From Caulobacterales bacterium (GTDB lineage: Bacteria; Pseudomonadota; Alphaproteobacteria; Caulobacterales; Caulobacteraceae), in contig CANJID010000025.1 in assembly GCA_947474395.1 (NCBI GenBank), positions 1 to 52,680 on the forward strand: a stretch of 52,680 nucleotides of DNA, read 5' to 3'. Of the stretch, positions 8,173-16,924 are shown in pieces (the stretch's first letter is position 1; each line of letters opens with the position of its first letter). A model generated the notes under the pieces. That model saw only the letters and a list, made by a program, of their open reading frames with translations. It had not been told where the DNA came from and did not search any database. A program made the position numbers and the translations under genes.

Positions 8173-8744
8173 CACCCGAGGGGCCCACAGACGCCGAACT
8201 CGTCGAGAGGATACTCAAGGGCGACGAGGCGGCTTTCACGGCCCTGATGCGCCGCCACAAGACCTGGCTCTACCAGTTCATCCGCCGCCATACCTCGACC
8301 TCCGAGGACGCCTACGACGTGGTCCAGGACACCTTCGCCTCGGCCTGGCGCGCCCTGAAGGGCTATGATCGCGCGCGGCCGTTCGAAATCTGGCTGCGCC
8401 GCATCGCCCTCAACAAGTGCCGCGACCGGGGCCGGCGCGAGGCTGTCCGCCGCACGGCCTTTCGCCTGATGGGCCGGTTCGAGGACCAGACACCCGCCGC
8501 CGCCGAACATACCGAGATCCAGAACGAGACCCTGCGCCGCCTACAGCGGGCGCTCGAAGCCCTGCCGCCCAAGTACCGGGAGGCCATCACCCTGACCGCC
8601 CTGCAGGGCATGTCGCAGCGCGAGGCCGCGGAGGTGCTCGGCGTCACGGTCAAGGTGGTGGAGCTGCGGGTCTACCGGGCCAAGCAGCGCCTCGCCGCCA
8701 ACCTCGATCCCGGCGACATCGGCGACATCGCGGGCCAGGAATAG
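8169..8744 (+). CDS. ECF-family RNA polymerase sigma factor
   Basis: A 191-residue group IV sigma factor. Region 2 spans about 22-90 (VERILKGDEAAFTAL, SEDAYDVVQDTF, FEIWLRRIALNKCRD); region 4 spans about 125-180 (LEALPPKYREAITL, MSQREAAEVLGVT, VELRVYRAKQRL). There is no region 1 or 3. Start is the GTG at 8169 in a GTGA overlap with the sensor gene. Size and gene order equal those of CnrH. It should recruit RNA polymerase to its own operon and perhaps to other targets when the membrane proteins upstream release it (inference from family). I could not identify a convincing self-regulated promoter upstream of 7418. Confidence 0.92.
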   Translation: MTPEGPTDAELVERILKGDEAAFTALMRRHKTWLYQFIRRHTSTSEDAYDVVQDTFASAWRALKGYDRARPFEIWLRRIALNKCRDRGRREAVRRTAFRLMGRFEDQTPAAAEHTEIQNETLRRLQRALEALPPKYREAITLTALQGMSQREAAEVLGVTVKVVELRVYRAKQRLAANLDPGDIGDIAGQE

Positions 8745-8746
8745 CC

Positions 8747-10219
8747 ATGCCCCGCTGGCTCATCATCCTGCATCGCTACACCGGCGTGGTCATGGGCCTG
8801 CTCATGACCCTGTGGTGCCTGTCGGGCGTGGTGATGATGTACGTCGGCTATCCCGAGCTGTCGGACGCCCAGAGGCTGAAGGCGCTGTCCCCCATCGATT
8901 GGGCCCGCTGCTGCGACGCCGCCGGCGCCGGGCGCGAGGACGCCGATCCGGTGGACGGCTTCCGAATAGAGAGCCTGGGGCAGACTCCTGTGCTCCGCCT
9001 ATCCCTGGGCATGGGCCGGGTCCGCACCGTGGACCTGACGACTGGCCGCGCCATCGAGGCGATCGACCCCGCCCAGGCGAAGACCCTGGCCGCCGGCCTC
9101 GGCGAGCGACTGGGGATCGGCGCCCCGGCGCGGGTCGAGACCATCGATACCGACCAGTGGACCGTCTCCGGCGAGTACAGCCGCCACCGCCCGCTCTACC
9201 GCGCCGCCTTCGCCGACCGGGGGGGCACGACCCTTTACCTGTCCAGCGTCACCGGCGAGCTGGTGCAGGAGACCACCCGGGCGCAGAGGGCCTGGAACTG
9301 GCTGGGGGCCGTGCCGCATTGGCTCTATCCCACCCTGCTGCGCCAGAACGCGCCCCTCTGGAGCCAGGTGGTGATCTGGACCTCGGTGGTCGGGACCTTC
9401 CTGACCCTGACCGGCCTCTACCTCGGCCTCGTCCAGCTCGCCCGCAAGCACAGGACCGGCCGCTGGTCGCCCTACAAGGGCCTCTTCTTCTGGCACCATG
9501 TCAGCGGGCTGGTGTTTGGGCTCCTGACCCTGGCCTGGGTGTTCTCAGGGCTGATGTCCATGAACCCGTGGGGCCTGCTGGAAGGCGGCGGCAGCCCCGC
9601 GCGGGCGCAGGTTTCGGGCGATCCCCCGACCTGGAGCCAGGTCAAGGAAACCCTCGCCGCCCTCAAGACCCGCCCCCCCGCCGGGGCGGTCAGCCTCTCG
9701 GCCGCGTCGATGGGCGGAGACCTCAATCTGCTCAGCTACTCGGCCGACGCGAAGATGCTGCGCCTGAACGCCCAGGCCCTTCCGTCCCGCGTCACCCTGC
9801 GCGACCTGCACGACGCCGCCGAGCGGGTGTCCGAGGGCCTCGGCATGCGCACCCAGGCCCTGCTCACCGACGAGGACGACTACTATTTCGCCCACCACGG
9901 CTCGGTGACCCTGCCGGTCTACCGCATCATCCTCGCCGACCCGGACAGGACCCGCGTCTATATCGACACCGAGACCGGCCGGGTGGTGCGCACCGTGGAC
10001 GCGGACGGGCGCGGCTATCGCTGGTGGCACCTGGCCCTGCACCGCTGGGACTTCGCCGCGCCGCTCCGCGCCCGCCCGGTCTGGGACCTGGTGATGCTGT
10101 TGCTGCTGGCGGGGGTGACCTTGTCCGTGGGGCTGGGGACCTGGATGGGACTGCGCCGGCTGGTCCAGGACCTCAGGCCCCGCCGCGCCGCATCCCAACC
10201 CGCAGACGACCGGGGCTGA
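8747..10219 (+). CDS. PepSY-associated transmembrane protein
   Basis: A 490-residue inner-membrane protein of the PepSY_TM type, often linked to siderophore or iron reduction. Helices are seen near the N-terminus (LIILHRYTGVVMGLLMTLW, starting about residue 4), in the middle (WSQVVIWTSVVGTFLTLTGLY, then FFWHHVSGLVFGLL) and at the C-terminus (VMLLLLAGVTLSVGLG). Paired histidines in or near helices (HRYTG, FFWHHV, WWHLALHRWDF) could bind heme, as proposed for this family. Two large periplasmic stretches lie between helices. It starts two bases after the sigma stop, so it is part of the same transcript and a likely output gene of the regulatory trio. Confidence 0.85.
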   Translation: MPRWLIILHRYTGVVMGLLMTLWCLSGVVMMYVGYPELSDAQRLKALSPIDWARCCDAAGAGREDADPVDGFRIESLGQTPVLRLSLGMGRVRTVDLTTGRAIEAIDPAQAKTLAAGLGERLGIGAPARVETIDTDQWTVSGEYSRHRPLYRAAFADRGGTTLYLSSVTGELVQETTRAQRAWNWLGAVPHWLYPTLLRQNAPLWSQVVIWTSVVGTFLTLTGLYLGLVQLARKHRTGRWSPYKGLFFWHHVSGLVFGLLTLAWVFSGLMSMNPWGLLEGGGSPARAQVSGDPPTWSQVKETLAALKTRPPAGAVSLSAASMGGDLNLLSYSADAKMLRLNAQALPSRVTLRDLHDAAERVSEGLGMRTQALLTDEDDYYFAHHGSVTLPVYRIILADPDRTRVYIDTETGRVVRTVDADGRGYRWWHLALHRWDFAAPLRARPVWDLVMLLLLAGVTLSVGLGTWMGLRRLVQDLRPRRAASQPADDRG

Positions 10220-10257
10220 GCCTTTCCCCCCGCTACGGGCTCTGTTACATCCGCGCC

Positions 10258-10305
10258 ATGACCGCGGCGCGCACCCAAACGGCCCGAATTACCCGCCCGG
10301 CGTGA
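10258..10305 (+). other. Possible 15-codon leader peptide upstream of ileS
   Basis: An ATG at 10258 opens MTAARTQTARITRPA and stops inside the hairpin at 10295-10316. It holds four Thr and one Ile codon. A translated leader overlapping a hairpin can act as an attenuator, but no competing hairpin or T-run is seen and only one Ile codon is present. Very tentative. Confidence 0.18.
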
Positions 10306-10316
10306 CGTCGCCGGGC
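10295..10316. repeat. Hairpin between the PepSY gene and ileS
   Basis: A perfect 8-bp stem (GCCCGGCG at 10295-10302 with 10309-10316) around TGACGT. No T-run follows. It could end transcription of the upstream operon with Rho help or act in the ileS leader. The rest of the 197-base gap 10220-10416 shows no clear promoter. Confidence 0.5.
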
Positions 10317-10416
10317 CTTAGAGCCCATCTGCGTCCCCGCCGGGTAAAGCCCTCGCCCTTCGCTCCCGGCGGCTTCCGCTCGGGAACCCTCGAATCCCGA
10401 TAGATTGCCCCGACCC

Positions 10417-13308
10417 ATGGCCGACGACGCCCCCGCCTCCCGCGACTACCGCGACACCGTCTTCCTGCCGCAGACGCCCTTCCCCATGCGCGCGGGCCTG
10501 CCCAAGCTCGAGCCCGAGATCCTGGAGCGCTGGCGCGCCGACGACCTGTTCGAGACCGTCCGCAAGGCCCGCCAGGCCGCCGGCGCCCCGCTCTATGTGC
10601 TGCACGACGGCCCGCCTTACGCCAACGGCGCCATCCACATCGGCCACGCCCTCAACAAGATCCTGAAGGACTTCGTGGTCCGCTCCCGGTTCCTGCTGGG
10701 CTACGACGTCGACTACATCCCCGGCTGGGACTGCCACGGCCTGCCGATCGAGTGGAAGATCGAGGAGGAGTTCCGCTCCAAGGGGCGCCGCAAGGACGAG
10801 GTCTCCAAGGCCGAGTTCCGCCACGCCTGCCGCGCCTACGCCGGCCAGTGGATCGAGGCGCAGAAGGCCGAGTTCCAGCGCCTGGGCGTCATGGGCCGCT
10901 GGCGCGCGGCCTACGCCACCATGGACTTCACCACCGAGGCCGCCATCGTCGGCGAGTTCCACAAGTTCCTGATGTCCGGCCAGCTCTACCGCGGCTCCAA
11001 GCCGGTGATGTGGAGCCCGATGGAGCGCACGGCCCTGGCCGACGCCGAGGTCGAGTACCACGACCACGTCAGCCCCACGGTCTGGGTGAAGTTCCCGGTG
11101 AAGTCCGGCGACCTGAAGGGCGCCGCGGTGGTGATCTGGACCACCACGCCCTGGACCCTGCCCGCCAATCGCGCCATCGCCTATGGCCCCAAGATCGCCT
11201 ACGGCCTCTATGAGGTCGGCTCCATCCAGACGGGCCTGGAGTTCGAGCCCTGGGCCAAGCCCGGCGACAGGCTGATCGTCGCCCAGGCCCTGGCAGACGC
11301 CGTGCGCGACGCCGCCAAGATCGCCGACTGGAAGCTGATCAAGCCCCTGGGCGCGGCCGACCTCGACGGCCTGTCGGTCTCCCACCCCCTCGCCGCCCTC
11401 GATCCCGGCTACGGCTTCGAAGTGCCCATGCTGTCGGGCGAGCACGTCACCGAGGACGCCGGCACGGGCTTCGTCCACACCGCCCCCGGCCACGGCGCCG
11501 ACGACTACGACGTCTGGCTGAAGTCGGGCCGCAGCCGCGCCGACATCCCCGACACCGTCGATCCGGACGGGGTCTATTACGACGCCGTGCCGCTTTTCGG
11601 CGGGCTCAAGGTGCTGGAGACCGAGGGCAAGAAGGCCGGCAAATTCGGCTCAGCCAACAACGAGGTGATCGCCAGGCTGATCGAGGCGGGCAATCTCCTG
11701 GCCCGGGGCCGGTTGGAGCACTCCTACCCGCACAGCTGGCGCTCCAAGGCGCCGGTGATCTTCCGCAACACGCCGCAGTGGTTCATCCGCATGGACCAGC
11801 CGCTGGCCGACGGCCGCACCCTGCGCCAGCGGGCGCTGGAGGCCATCGACGCGACCGCCTTCTATCCCGACCAGGCGCGCAACCGCATCCGCTCCATGGT
11901 CGAGGGCCGCCCCGACTGGCTGATCTCGCGCCAGCGCGCCTGGGGCGCGCCGCTCGCCATGTTCGTCGACAAGAAGACCGGCGAGCCGTTGCAGGACGAG
12001 GCGGTCAACGCCCGCATCCTGGCCGCCATCGAAAAGGAAGGCGCCGACGCCTGGTTCACCCGCGACCCGACCGAGTTCCTCGGCGATCGCAATCCTGCCG
12101 ACTACGAGCAGGTCGAGGACATCCTCGACGTCTGGTTCGACTCCGGCTCGACCCACGCCTTCACCATCGAGAACCGGCCCGACAGCCACTGGCCGGCCGA
12201 CCTCTATCTGGAAGGCTCCGACCAGCATCGCGGCTGGTTCCAGTCGTCCCTCCTGGAATCCTGCGGCACCCGCGGACGCGCCCCCTACGACGGCGTGCTC
12301 TCCCACGGCTTCACCCTCGACGAGCAGGGGGAGAAGATGTCCAAGTCCAAGGGCAATACGGTCGAGCCCCAGACGGTGACCAAGGAGTCCGGCGCGGAGA
12401 TCCTGCGGCTCTGGGTGGCCATGGTCGATTACGCCGAAGACCAGCGGATCGGCAAGACCATCCTGCAGACCACCACCGACGCCTACCGCAAGCTGCGCAA
12501 CACCGTGCGCTACCTGCTGGGCGCCGTGGAGGGCTTCACGGACGAGGAGCGTGTCGGGCTGGAGGACATGCCGCCGCTGGAGCGCTTCATCCTGCACCGG
12601 CTGGCCGAGCTCGACGTGGCCGTGCGCGAGGCCTACGCCGCCCACCGCTACAACGACGTCTTCCGCCCCATCGCCGAGTTCGCCTCGGGCGAGCTGTCGG
12701 CGCTCTATTTCGACGTCCGCAAGGACAGCCTCTACTGCGACCGGCCGGACGATCTCACCCGCCGCGCGGCCCGCACGGTGATGGACGCGGTGTTCGAGCG
12801 CCTGACCGCCTGGCTTGCCCCCCTGCTGCCCTTCACGGTCGAGGAAGCCTGGACCACCCGCTTCCCCGGCGCGGGAGCCAGCCTCCTCCGCACCCTGCCC
12901 GACACCCCCGCCGAGTGGCTGAACCCGGTCGAAGCCGCCCGCTGGGAAAAAGTGCAGACGGTCCTGGCCGCCGTCACCGGCGCCCTGGAGATCGAGCGGC
13001 GCGAGCGCCGGATCGGCTCGGCGCTGGAGGCCGCCCCTGAGGTCACGGTCGCCGACGCCTCCCTGCTCGCCGCCTTCGAGGGCGTCGATCCGGCCGGCGT
13101 TTTCCGTACCAGCGGCGCGACGCTCAAGGCCGGCGACGCAGGCGCCGACGCCTTCGTCCTGCCCGAGATCCCCGGCGTCGCCGTGCGTCCGTTCCTGGCC
13201 GAGGGCAAGAAGTGCGCCCGATGCTGGCGCATCCTGCCGGAGGTGGAGGACGAGCTCTGCCTGCGCTGCACCGATGCGGTCGAGGCCTTCGACGGGGCCA
13301 ACCGATGA
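10417..13308 (+). CDS. ileS: Isoleucyl-tRNA synthetase
   Basis: A 963-residue class I synthetase that charges tRNA-Ile. The HIGH motif is HIGHAL within PYANGAIHIGHALNK (near residue 75), WDCHGLP is next, the editing domain contains WTTTPWTLPANRA, and the KMSKS loop is present as KMSKSKGNTV (near residue 645). The C-terminus has a zinc-binding cluster, CARCWR with CLRC at about 935-957, typical of bacterial IleRS. I use the ATG at 10417; the frame stays open to a TTG at 10405. The TGA overlaps the ATG of lspA (ATGA), the usual ileS-lspA arrangement. Confidence 0.97.
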   Translation: MADDAPASRDYRDTVFLPQTPFPMRAGLPKLEPEILERWRADDLFETVRKARQAAGAPLYVLHDGPPYANGAIHIGHALNKILKDFVVRSRFLLGYDVDYIPGWDCHGLPIEWKIEEEFRSKGRRKDEVSKAEFRHACRAYAGQWIEAQKAEFQRLGVMGRWRAAYATMDFTTEAAIVGEFHKFLMSGQLYRGSKPVMWSPMERTALADAEVEYHDHVSPTVWVKFPVKSGDLKGAAVVIWTTTPWTLPANRAIAYGPKIAYGLYEVGSIQTGLEFEPWAKPGDRLIVAQALADAVRDAAKIADWKLIKPLGAADLDGLSVSHPLAALDPGYGFEVPMLSGEHVTEDAGTGFVHTAPGHGADDYDVWLKSGRSRADIPDTVDPDGVYYDAVPLFGGLKVLETEGKKAGKFGSANNEVIARLIEAGNLLARGRLEHSYPHSWRSKAPVIFRNTPQWFIRMDQPLADGRTLRQRALEAIDATAFYPDQARNRIRSMVEGRPDWLISRQRAWGAPLAMFVDKKTGEPLQDEAVNARILAAIEKEGADAWFTRDPTEFLGDRNPADYEQVEDILDVWFDSGSTHAFTIENRPDSHWPADLYLEGSDQHRGWFQSSLLESCGTRGRAPYDGVLSHGFTLDEQGEKMSKSKGNTVEPQTVTKESGAEILRLWVAMVDYAEDQRIGKTILQTTTDAYRKLRNTVRYLLGAVEGFTDEERVGLEDMPPLERFILHRLAELDVAVREAYAAHRYNDVFRPIAEFASGELSALYFDVRKDSLYCDRPDDLTRRAARTVMDAVFERLTAWLAPLLPFTVEEAWTTRFPGAGASLLRTLPDTPAEWLNPVEAARWEKVQTVLAAVTGALEIERRERRIGSALEAAPEVTVADASLLAAFEGVDPAGVFRTSGATLKAGDAGADAFVLPEIPGVAVRPFLAEGKKCARCWRILPEVEDELCLRCTDAVEAFDGANR

Positions 13309-13826
13309 GCGACGCCGCCACGCCGCCCGTCGTCTCGCGTTTGGGGTTCGTCGCCTACGGGATCACCGTCGCCGTGGTGGTCCTGGACCAGCTCTCCAAG
13401 GCCTGGATCCTGGGGGCGGCCAACCTGCCCGCCCTCGGCCAGATCGAGGTCCTGCCGCCCTATTTCAACCTGACCATGGTGCGCAATCCCGGGGTCAGCT
13501 TTGGCCTGCTGAAGGCCTGGAGCGGCGTCGGCATCTGGGGCCTGATCGGCTTCTCGGCCCTGGTGGTCCTGGCCCTGGCCGTCTGGGCGCGGCGGATCGA
13601 CCGCCTGCTGCCGGCGGCGGCGCTCGGCCTGATCATGGGCGGGGCGATCGGCAACAATCTGATCGACCGGGTCCGCTTCGGGGTGGTGACCGATTTCCTC
13701 GACTTCACGGGGCTCCACTTCCCCTGGGTGTTCAACGTCGCCGACAGCGCCATCACCGTCGGGGTGATCCTGCTCCTGATCGACAGCGTCTTCGCGCCAA
13801 AGCCTGTCGTCCAACCGGAGCCGTGA
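13305..13826 (+). CDS. lspA: Prolipoprotein signal peptidase (signal peptidase II)
   Basis: A 173-residue inner-membrane aspartyl protease that removes signal peptides from lipid-modified prolipoproteins. Four hydrophobic helices are evident. The catalytic aspartates lie in GNNLIDRV (first Asp) and FNVADSAI (second Asp), and VRNPGVSFGLL is the conserved N-proximal motif. The length is typical. It is translationally coupled to ileS. Its product would process the lipoproteins encoded at 2028-2597, 13915-14493 and 32904-33398. Confidence 0.96.
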   Translation: MSDAATPPVVSRLGFVAYGITVAVVVLDQLSKAWILGAANLPALGQIEVLPPYFNLTMVRNPGVSFGLLKAWSGVGIWGLIGFSALVVLALAVWARRIDRLLPAAALGLIMGGAIGNNLIDRVRFGVVTDFLDFTGLHFPWVFNVADSAITVGVILLLIDSVFAPKPVVQPEP

Positions 13827-13914
13827 ACGCTGCGGCGCGCCAGCGCCTTTGCGTGGCCGCCGGAATGCGCTAACCAGCTTCTCCACGTCGGGGGGCCTTC
13901 GGGAGTCCAAGTCC

Positions 13915-14493
13915 ATGCGTTCCAGTCGTAACCAGCGCCTCGCCACCGCGGCCCTCTGGGCCAGTGTCGCCGTGATCGGCCTCTCGGCCGCCGGCTGCAA
14001 CAGCGTCGGCCGCGCCCTCGGCGGCAGCAAGGTCACGCCCGATGAGTTCCGCGTCGTGACCAAGGCGCCCCTGGTGGTGCCGCCCGACTACGCCCTGCGT
14101 CCGCCCTCGCCGGGCGAGCCGCGCCCGCAGGAACTGCAGCCCGAGAGCGCCGCCCGCGTGGCCCTCGTCGGCGAGCGCGAAGCCGCCGCCCGCAGCCAGG
14201 GCGAGAGCCTGCTGGCCAACCGCGCCGGCGCCGAGCGCGCCGATCCTCTGATCCGCTACGTGGTCGACGACGAGTTCGGCGACGTGGCCCACAAGGATCA
14301 GAGCTTCGCGAACCGGGTCATGTTCTGGCGCAAGGACCAGCCGGCCGCTCCGGGGGTCGACACCAGCGCCGCCGAGACCCCGGCGCCGGTCGATCCCGCC
14401 GCCGAAGCCGCTCGCATCAAGGCCCTGACCGGCTCCAATCCGGTGGTGATCCAGCGGGCCCGCACCGGCAAGGTCAAGCTGCCGGGGCTCTAG
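13915..14493 (+). CDS. DUF3035 lipoprotein, BamF-like
   Basis: A 192-residue predicted outer-membrane lipoprotein: signal peptide with hydrophobic stretch ALWASVAVIGLSAAGC, Cys28 lipidated, then a Pro-rich charged region. The segment PDEFRVVTKAPLVVPPDY is the hallmark of the DUF3035 family, which I recall being named after BamF, an alphaproteobacterial subunit of the beta-barrel assembly machine. The lipobox is AAGC, with Ala rather than Leu at -3, which is acceptable but not ideal. GGGAG sits 9 bases before the ATG at 13915. It follows lspA by 88 bases. A short hairpin follows its stop. Confidence 0.85.
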   Translation: MRSSRNQRLATAALWASVAVIGLSAAGCNSVGRALGGSKVTPDEFRVVTKAPLVVPPDYALRPPSPGEPRPQELQPESAARVALVGEREAAARSQGESLLANRAGAERADPLIRYVVDDEFGDVAHKDQSFANRVMFWRKDQPAAPGVDTSAAETPAPVDPAAEAARIKALTGSNPVVIQRARTGKVKLPGL

Positions 14494-14499
14494 CCCCTG

Positions 14500-14524
14500 T
14501 TTTGCCTTGGCCGGTAAGGCGAAA
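14500..14524 (+). terminator. Weak terminator candidate after the BamF-like gene
   Basis: A 9-bp stem with one G-T pair (14500-14508 with 14516-14524) and a 7-base loop, U-rich on the 5' arm and A-rich on the 3' arm. No T-run follows on the plus strand, so termination is uncertain. Confidence 0.4.
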
Positions 14525-14602
14525 CCGTCCGGGAATTAACCGGACAGCCATACTGCTTCGCTAGGGTTCCCGGATGCATAGACGTCCGGGGTATTCCGCG
14601 CC

Positions 14603-15865
14603 ATGAGCACCCACGCAGGCCGCCGCCGGCTGAGTGCGGGCGAACTCGAACTCGTTCTCACCGCCCATGAGCGTTTCGTCACCGGCAAGCCGGGAGGCAA
14701 GCGCGCCTCGCTTCGGCTGGTGAACCTGTCCGGACTCGACCTTTCCCAGCGCAACCTCACCGACGCGGACTTCACCGGTTCGGTGTTCGACGGGGCGCGG
14801 CTGATCAAGACCAAGCTGGAGCGCGCCAACCTGTTCGGCTGCGACCTGCGCGGGGCGGACATGCGGGCCGCCAACCTGCGGCGGGCGGACCTGCGCGGCG
14901 TGTGCCTGCGCGGCGCCAACCTGTCGATGGCGGATCTGACCCAGGCGGACTTCCGCGAAGGCCAGATCGCGATCGCGCATCCGCGCAAGGGCCTGGACAC
15001 CATGCGCCACGAATCCCGCGCGGGCGAAGCCGACAATGTCAACTTCTCCGGCGCCACCCTGGACGGCTCGCAGTTCAACGGCTCCTCCGCCCACAAGGCC
15101 GACTTCACCGACTGCTCCATGCGCGGGACCAAGCTCGCCGGGGCCAATCTGAAGGAAGCGAACCTCACTGGCGCCAACCTGGAAGGCGCCGATGTCGCCG
15201 GGACCAACCTGGAAGGCGCCAACTTCTCCGGCGCGGTGTTGAGCGGCGTGAACATGGACGTGGCGCGTGTGCACGGGGCCGACCTGCGCGGCGTCCTGCG
15301 CGATCCCGACGCCGACATGCACCGGCGCATAGGTGAACTGATCAAGCGCGCCGACGGGAACGAGGCCTGGTGCCAGACCGGCGCCAAGGAAGGCAGCCCG
15401 GCCAATTTCAACGGCGAAGACCTGCGCCTGTTCAAGGATACGCTTAAGGGCCGGCGCCTGACCGCCATGTCCGCCCAGAACGCCTGCCTTGTCGGCCTCG
15501 ACCTCTCGGGCTGCCACCTGCAGGGCGTGAATTTCGAAGGCGCGGACCTGCGCGGGGTGAATTTCCGCGGGGCGGACCTGCGCGGCGCCCGACTGATCGG
15601 CGCCAATCTCACCAAGGCGGACCTGCGCCAGGCGGTGATGTCGAGCCTTCCGCTGGGCGGTGGGCGCTCGGCGCCCGCGGCCCTGAATCACGCCCGCTTG
15701 CGCTACGCCCTGATCCAGGCGGTGGACGCCACCGCCGCCGTCTTCGACCAGGCCGACCTGCGGGGGGCGGACTTCACCGGGGCCCAGGTCGAGAACGCCA
15801 GCTGGCTCGGCGCCCACCTCGACGGGACCTCGGGCCTCGCTCCGGGTCAGGGCCGGGCGGCGTAA
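14603..15865 (+). CDS. Pentapeptide-repeat protein
   Basis: A 420-residue protein built largely of A(D/N)LxX repeats that fold as a right-handed quadrilateral beta-helix. Repeat blocks are about 38-118, 142-232, 288-355 and 380-410. Non-repeat inserts lie between, notably the polar stretch around HPRKGLDTMRHESRAG (about 127-142) and about 235-288 (RDPDADMHRRIGELIKRADG). There is no signal peptide or membrane helix, so it is cytosolic. Some family members mimic DNA and shield gyrase, but that needs a long uninterrupted helix, and here the inserts argue for a scaffold role. No partner gene is evident. An upstream TTAACC at 14535 is discussed among rejected items. Confidence 0.88.
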   Translation: MSTHAGRRRLSAGELELVLTAHERFVTGKPGGKRASLRLVNLSGLDLSQRNLTDADFTGSVFDGARLIKTKLERANLFGCDLRGADMRAANLRRADLRGVCLRGANLSMADLTQADFREGQIAIAHPRKGLDTMRHESRAGEADNVNFSGATLDGSQFNGSSAHKADFTDCSMRGTKLAGANLKEANLTGANLEGADVAGTNLEGANFSGAVLSGVNMDVARVHGADLRGVLRDPDADMHRRIGELIKRADGNEAWCQTGAKEGSPANFNGEDLRLFKDTLKGRRLTAMSAQNACLVGLDLSGCHLQGVNFEGADLRGVNFRGADLRGARLIGANLTKADLRQAVMSSLPLGGGRSAPAALNHARLRYALIQAVDATAAVFDQADLRGADFTGAQVENASWLGAHLDGTSGLAPGQGRAA

Positions 15866-15891
15866 GCCGCCCAGCCCTCCCGGTTTTTAGA

Positions 15892-16269
15892 CTATTCGAC
15901 GTAGGTGATGGCCGTGATCTTGTGGCCGTCCAGGTCGCGCAGGTAGGCCGCATAGGCGCCGGGCGCGAACTGACGCGGGCCCGGAGCGCCTTCGTCCGTG
16001 CCGCCGGCCGCCAGGCCAGCCGCGTGGAAGGCCTTCACGGCCGCATGGTTCGGCGCCACGAAGCCGATGGTCAGGCCGTTGCCGACGCAGGCCGGCTCGC
16101 CGTTGGCGGGCTTCAGGATGATGAACTCGGGATGGTCGGCGCCGTAGAGCGACAGGTTGTCCATGTCGTGCAGGCGCTTCAGGCCCAGCGGCGCGAAGAC
16201 CGCGTCGTAGAACTTGCGGGCGGTGTCCAGATTGTTGGTGCCGAGCGTCATGTGCGTGAAGATCGCCAT
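15892..16269 (-). CDS. VOC-family protein (glyoxalase/bleomycin-resistance fold)
   Basis: A 125-residue single vicinal-oxygen-chelate domain. The opening FTHMTLGTNNLDTARKFYDA is the standard first beta-alpha unit with His5 as a possible metal ligand, and LDGHKITAITY is the standard C-terminal motif with a conserved His. Such small cytosolic proteins include lyases, isomerases and binding proteins; the substrate cannot be told. The gene converges with the pentapeptide-repeat gene across 26 bases and diverges from rsmD. Confidence 0.85.
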   Translation of the reverse strand: MAIFTHMTLGTNNLDTARKFYDAVFAPLGLKRLHDMDNLSLYGADHPEFIILKPANGEPACVGNGLTIGFVAPNHAAVKAFHAAGLAAGGTDEGAPGPRQFAPGAYAAYLRDLDGHKITAITYVE

Positions 16270-16352
16270 TAGTGATTCCCCTCAAGGGCTTCGGAATTGA
16301 GCCGTTCGAGCCTCTTCCCTAAAGGCGAGCGGGCGCGCGGGGAAGGGCCGGC

Positions 16353-16919
16353 ATGCGCATAGTCTCGGGCAGGTTTCGCGGCAAGTCCCTGGCGACCCCG
16401 CCGGGCCAGGGGACGCGCCCCACCTCGGACCGGGCGCGCCAGGCGGTGTTCAACATCCTGGAGCATGCCTCCTGGTCGCCGGGGCTGCGCGACGCGCGGG
16501 TGATCGACCTCTTCGCCGGTTCCGGCGCCCTCGGCTTCGAGGCCCTGTCGCGGTGGGCGGCCTTCTGCCTGTTCGTCGAGATCGACGACGCGGCGCGCGG
16601 CGCGATCCGCGACAACATCGAGTCCCTCGACCTGTTCGGCCAGACCCGCATCCACCGCCGCGACGCCACCGACCTCGGCCTGCGCCCGGCCAGTCAGGGC
16701 GAGCCCTTCGCGCTCGCCTTCCTCGACCCGCCCTACCGCAAGGGCCTGGGCGAGCGGGCGATACTGGAGCTAGCGAAAGGCGGCTGGCTGACCCCGGACG
16801 CCCTCGCCGTGCTGGAACGGGGTGCGGACGAGCCGGCGGTGGAGGTCCCGGGATTCGAGGTCTTGGACACCCGCACCTACGGGGCGGCGCAGGTGCAATT
16901 CCTGAGGCGGACGATCTAG
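16353..16919 (+). CDS. rsmD: 16S rRNA (guanine(966)-N(2))-methyltransferase
   Basis: A 188-residue SAM-dependent methyltransferase that modifies G966 of 16S rRNA. Signature segments are RIVSGRFRGKSL at the N-terminus, RPTSDRARQAVFNIL, the SAM-binding loop DLFAGSGALGFEALSR (about 52-67) and the catalytic FLDPPYRKGL (about 129-138), where DPPY is the N6/N2 amino-methyltransferase motif. The length is normal for RsmD. It converges closely with the J-like membrane gene, 5 bases apart. Confidence 0.95.
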   Translation: MRIVSGRFRGKSLATPPGQGTRPTSDRARQAVFNILEHASWSPGLRDARVIDLFAGSGALGFEALSRWAAFCLFVEIDDAARGAIRDNIESLDLFGQTRIHRRDATDLGLRPASQGEPFALAFLDPPYRKGLGERAILELAKGGWLTPDALAVLERGADEPAVEVPGFEVLDTRTYGAAQVQFLRRTI

Positions 16920-16924
16920 GCGGA

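Noticed and set aside
14535-14567. CtrA half-site TTAACC with a -10-like GCTAGGGT before the pentapeptide-repeat gene
   Set aside because: Only one half of the TTAA-N7-TTAA box is present, and the -10 match is poor with a 19-base spacer.
14561-15817. Regular repeated protein-like pattern on the minus strand opposite the pentapeptide-repeat gene
   Set aside because: The regularity comes from the pentapeptide codons read backwards.
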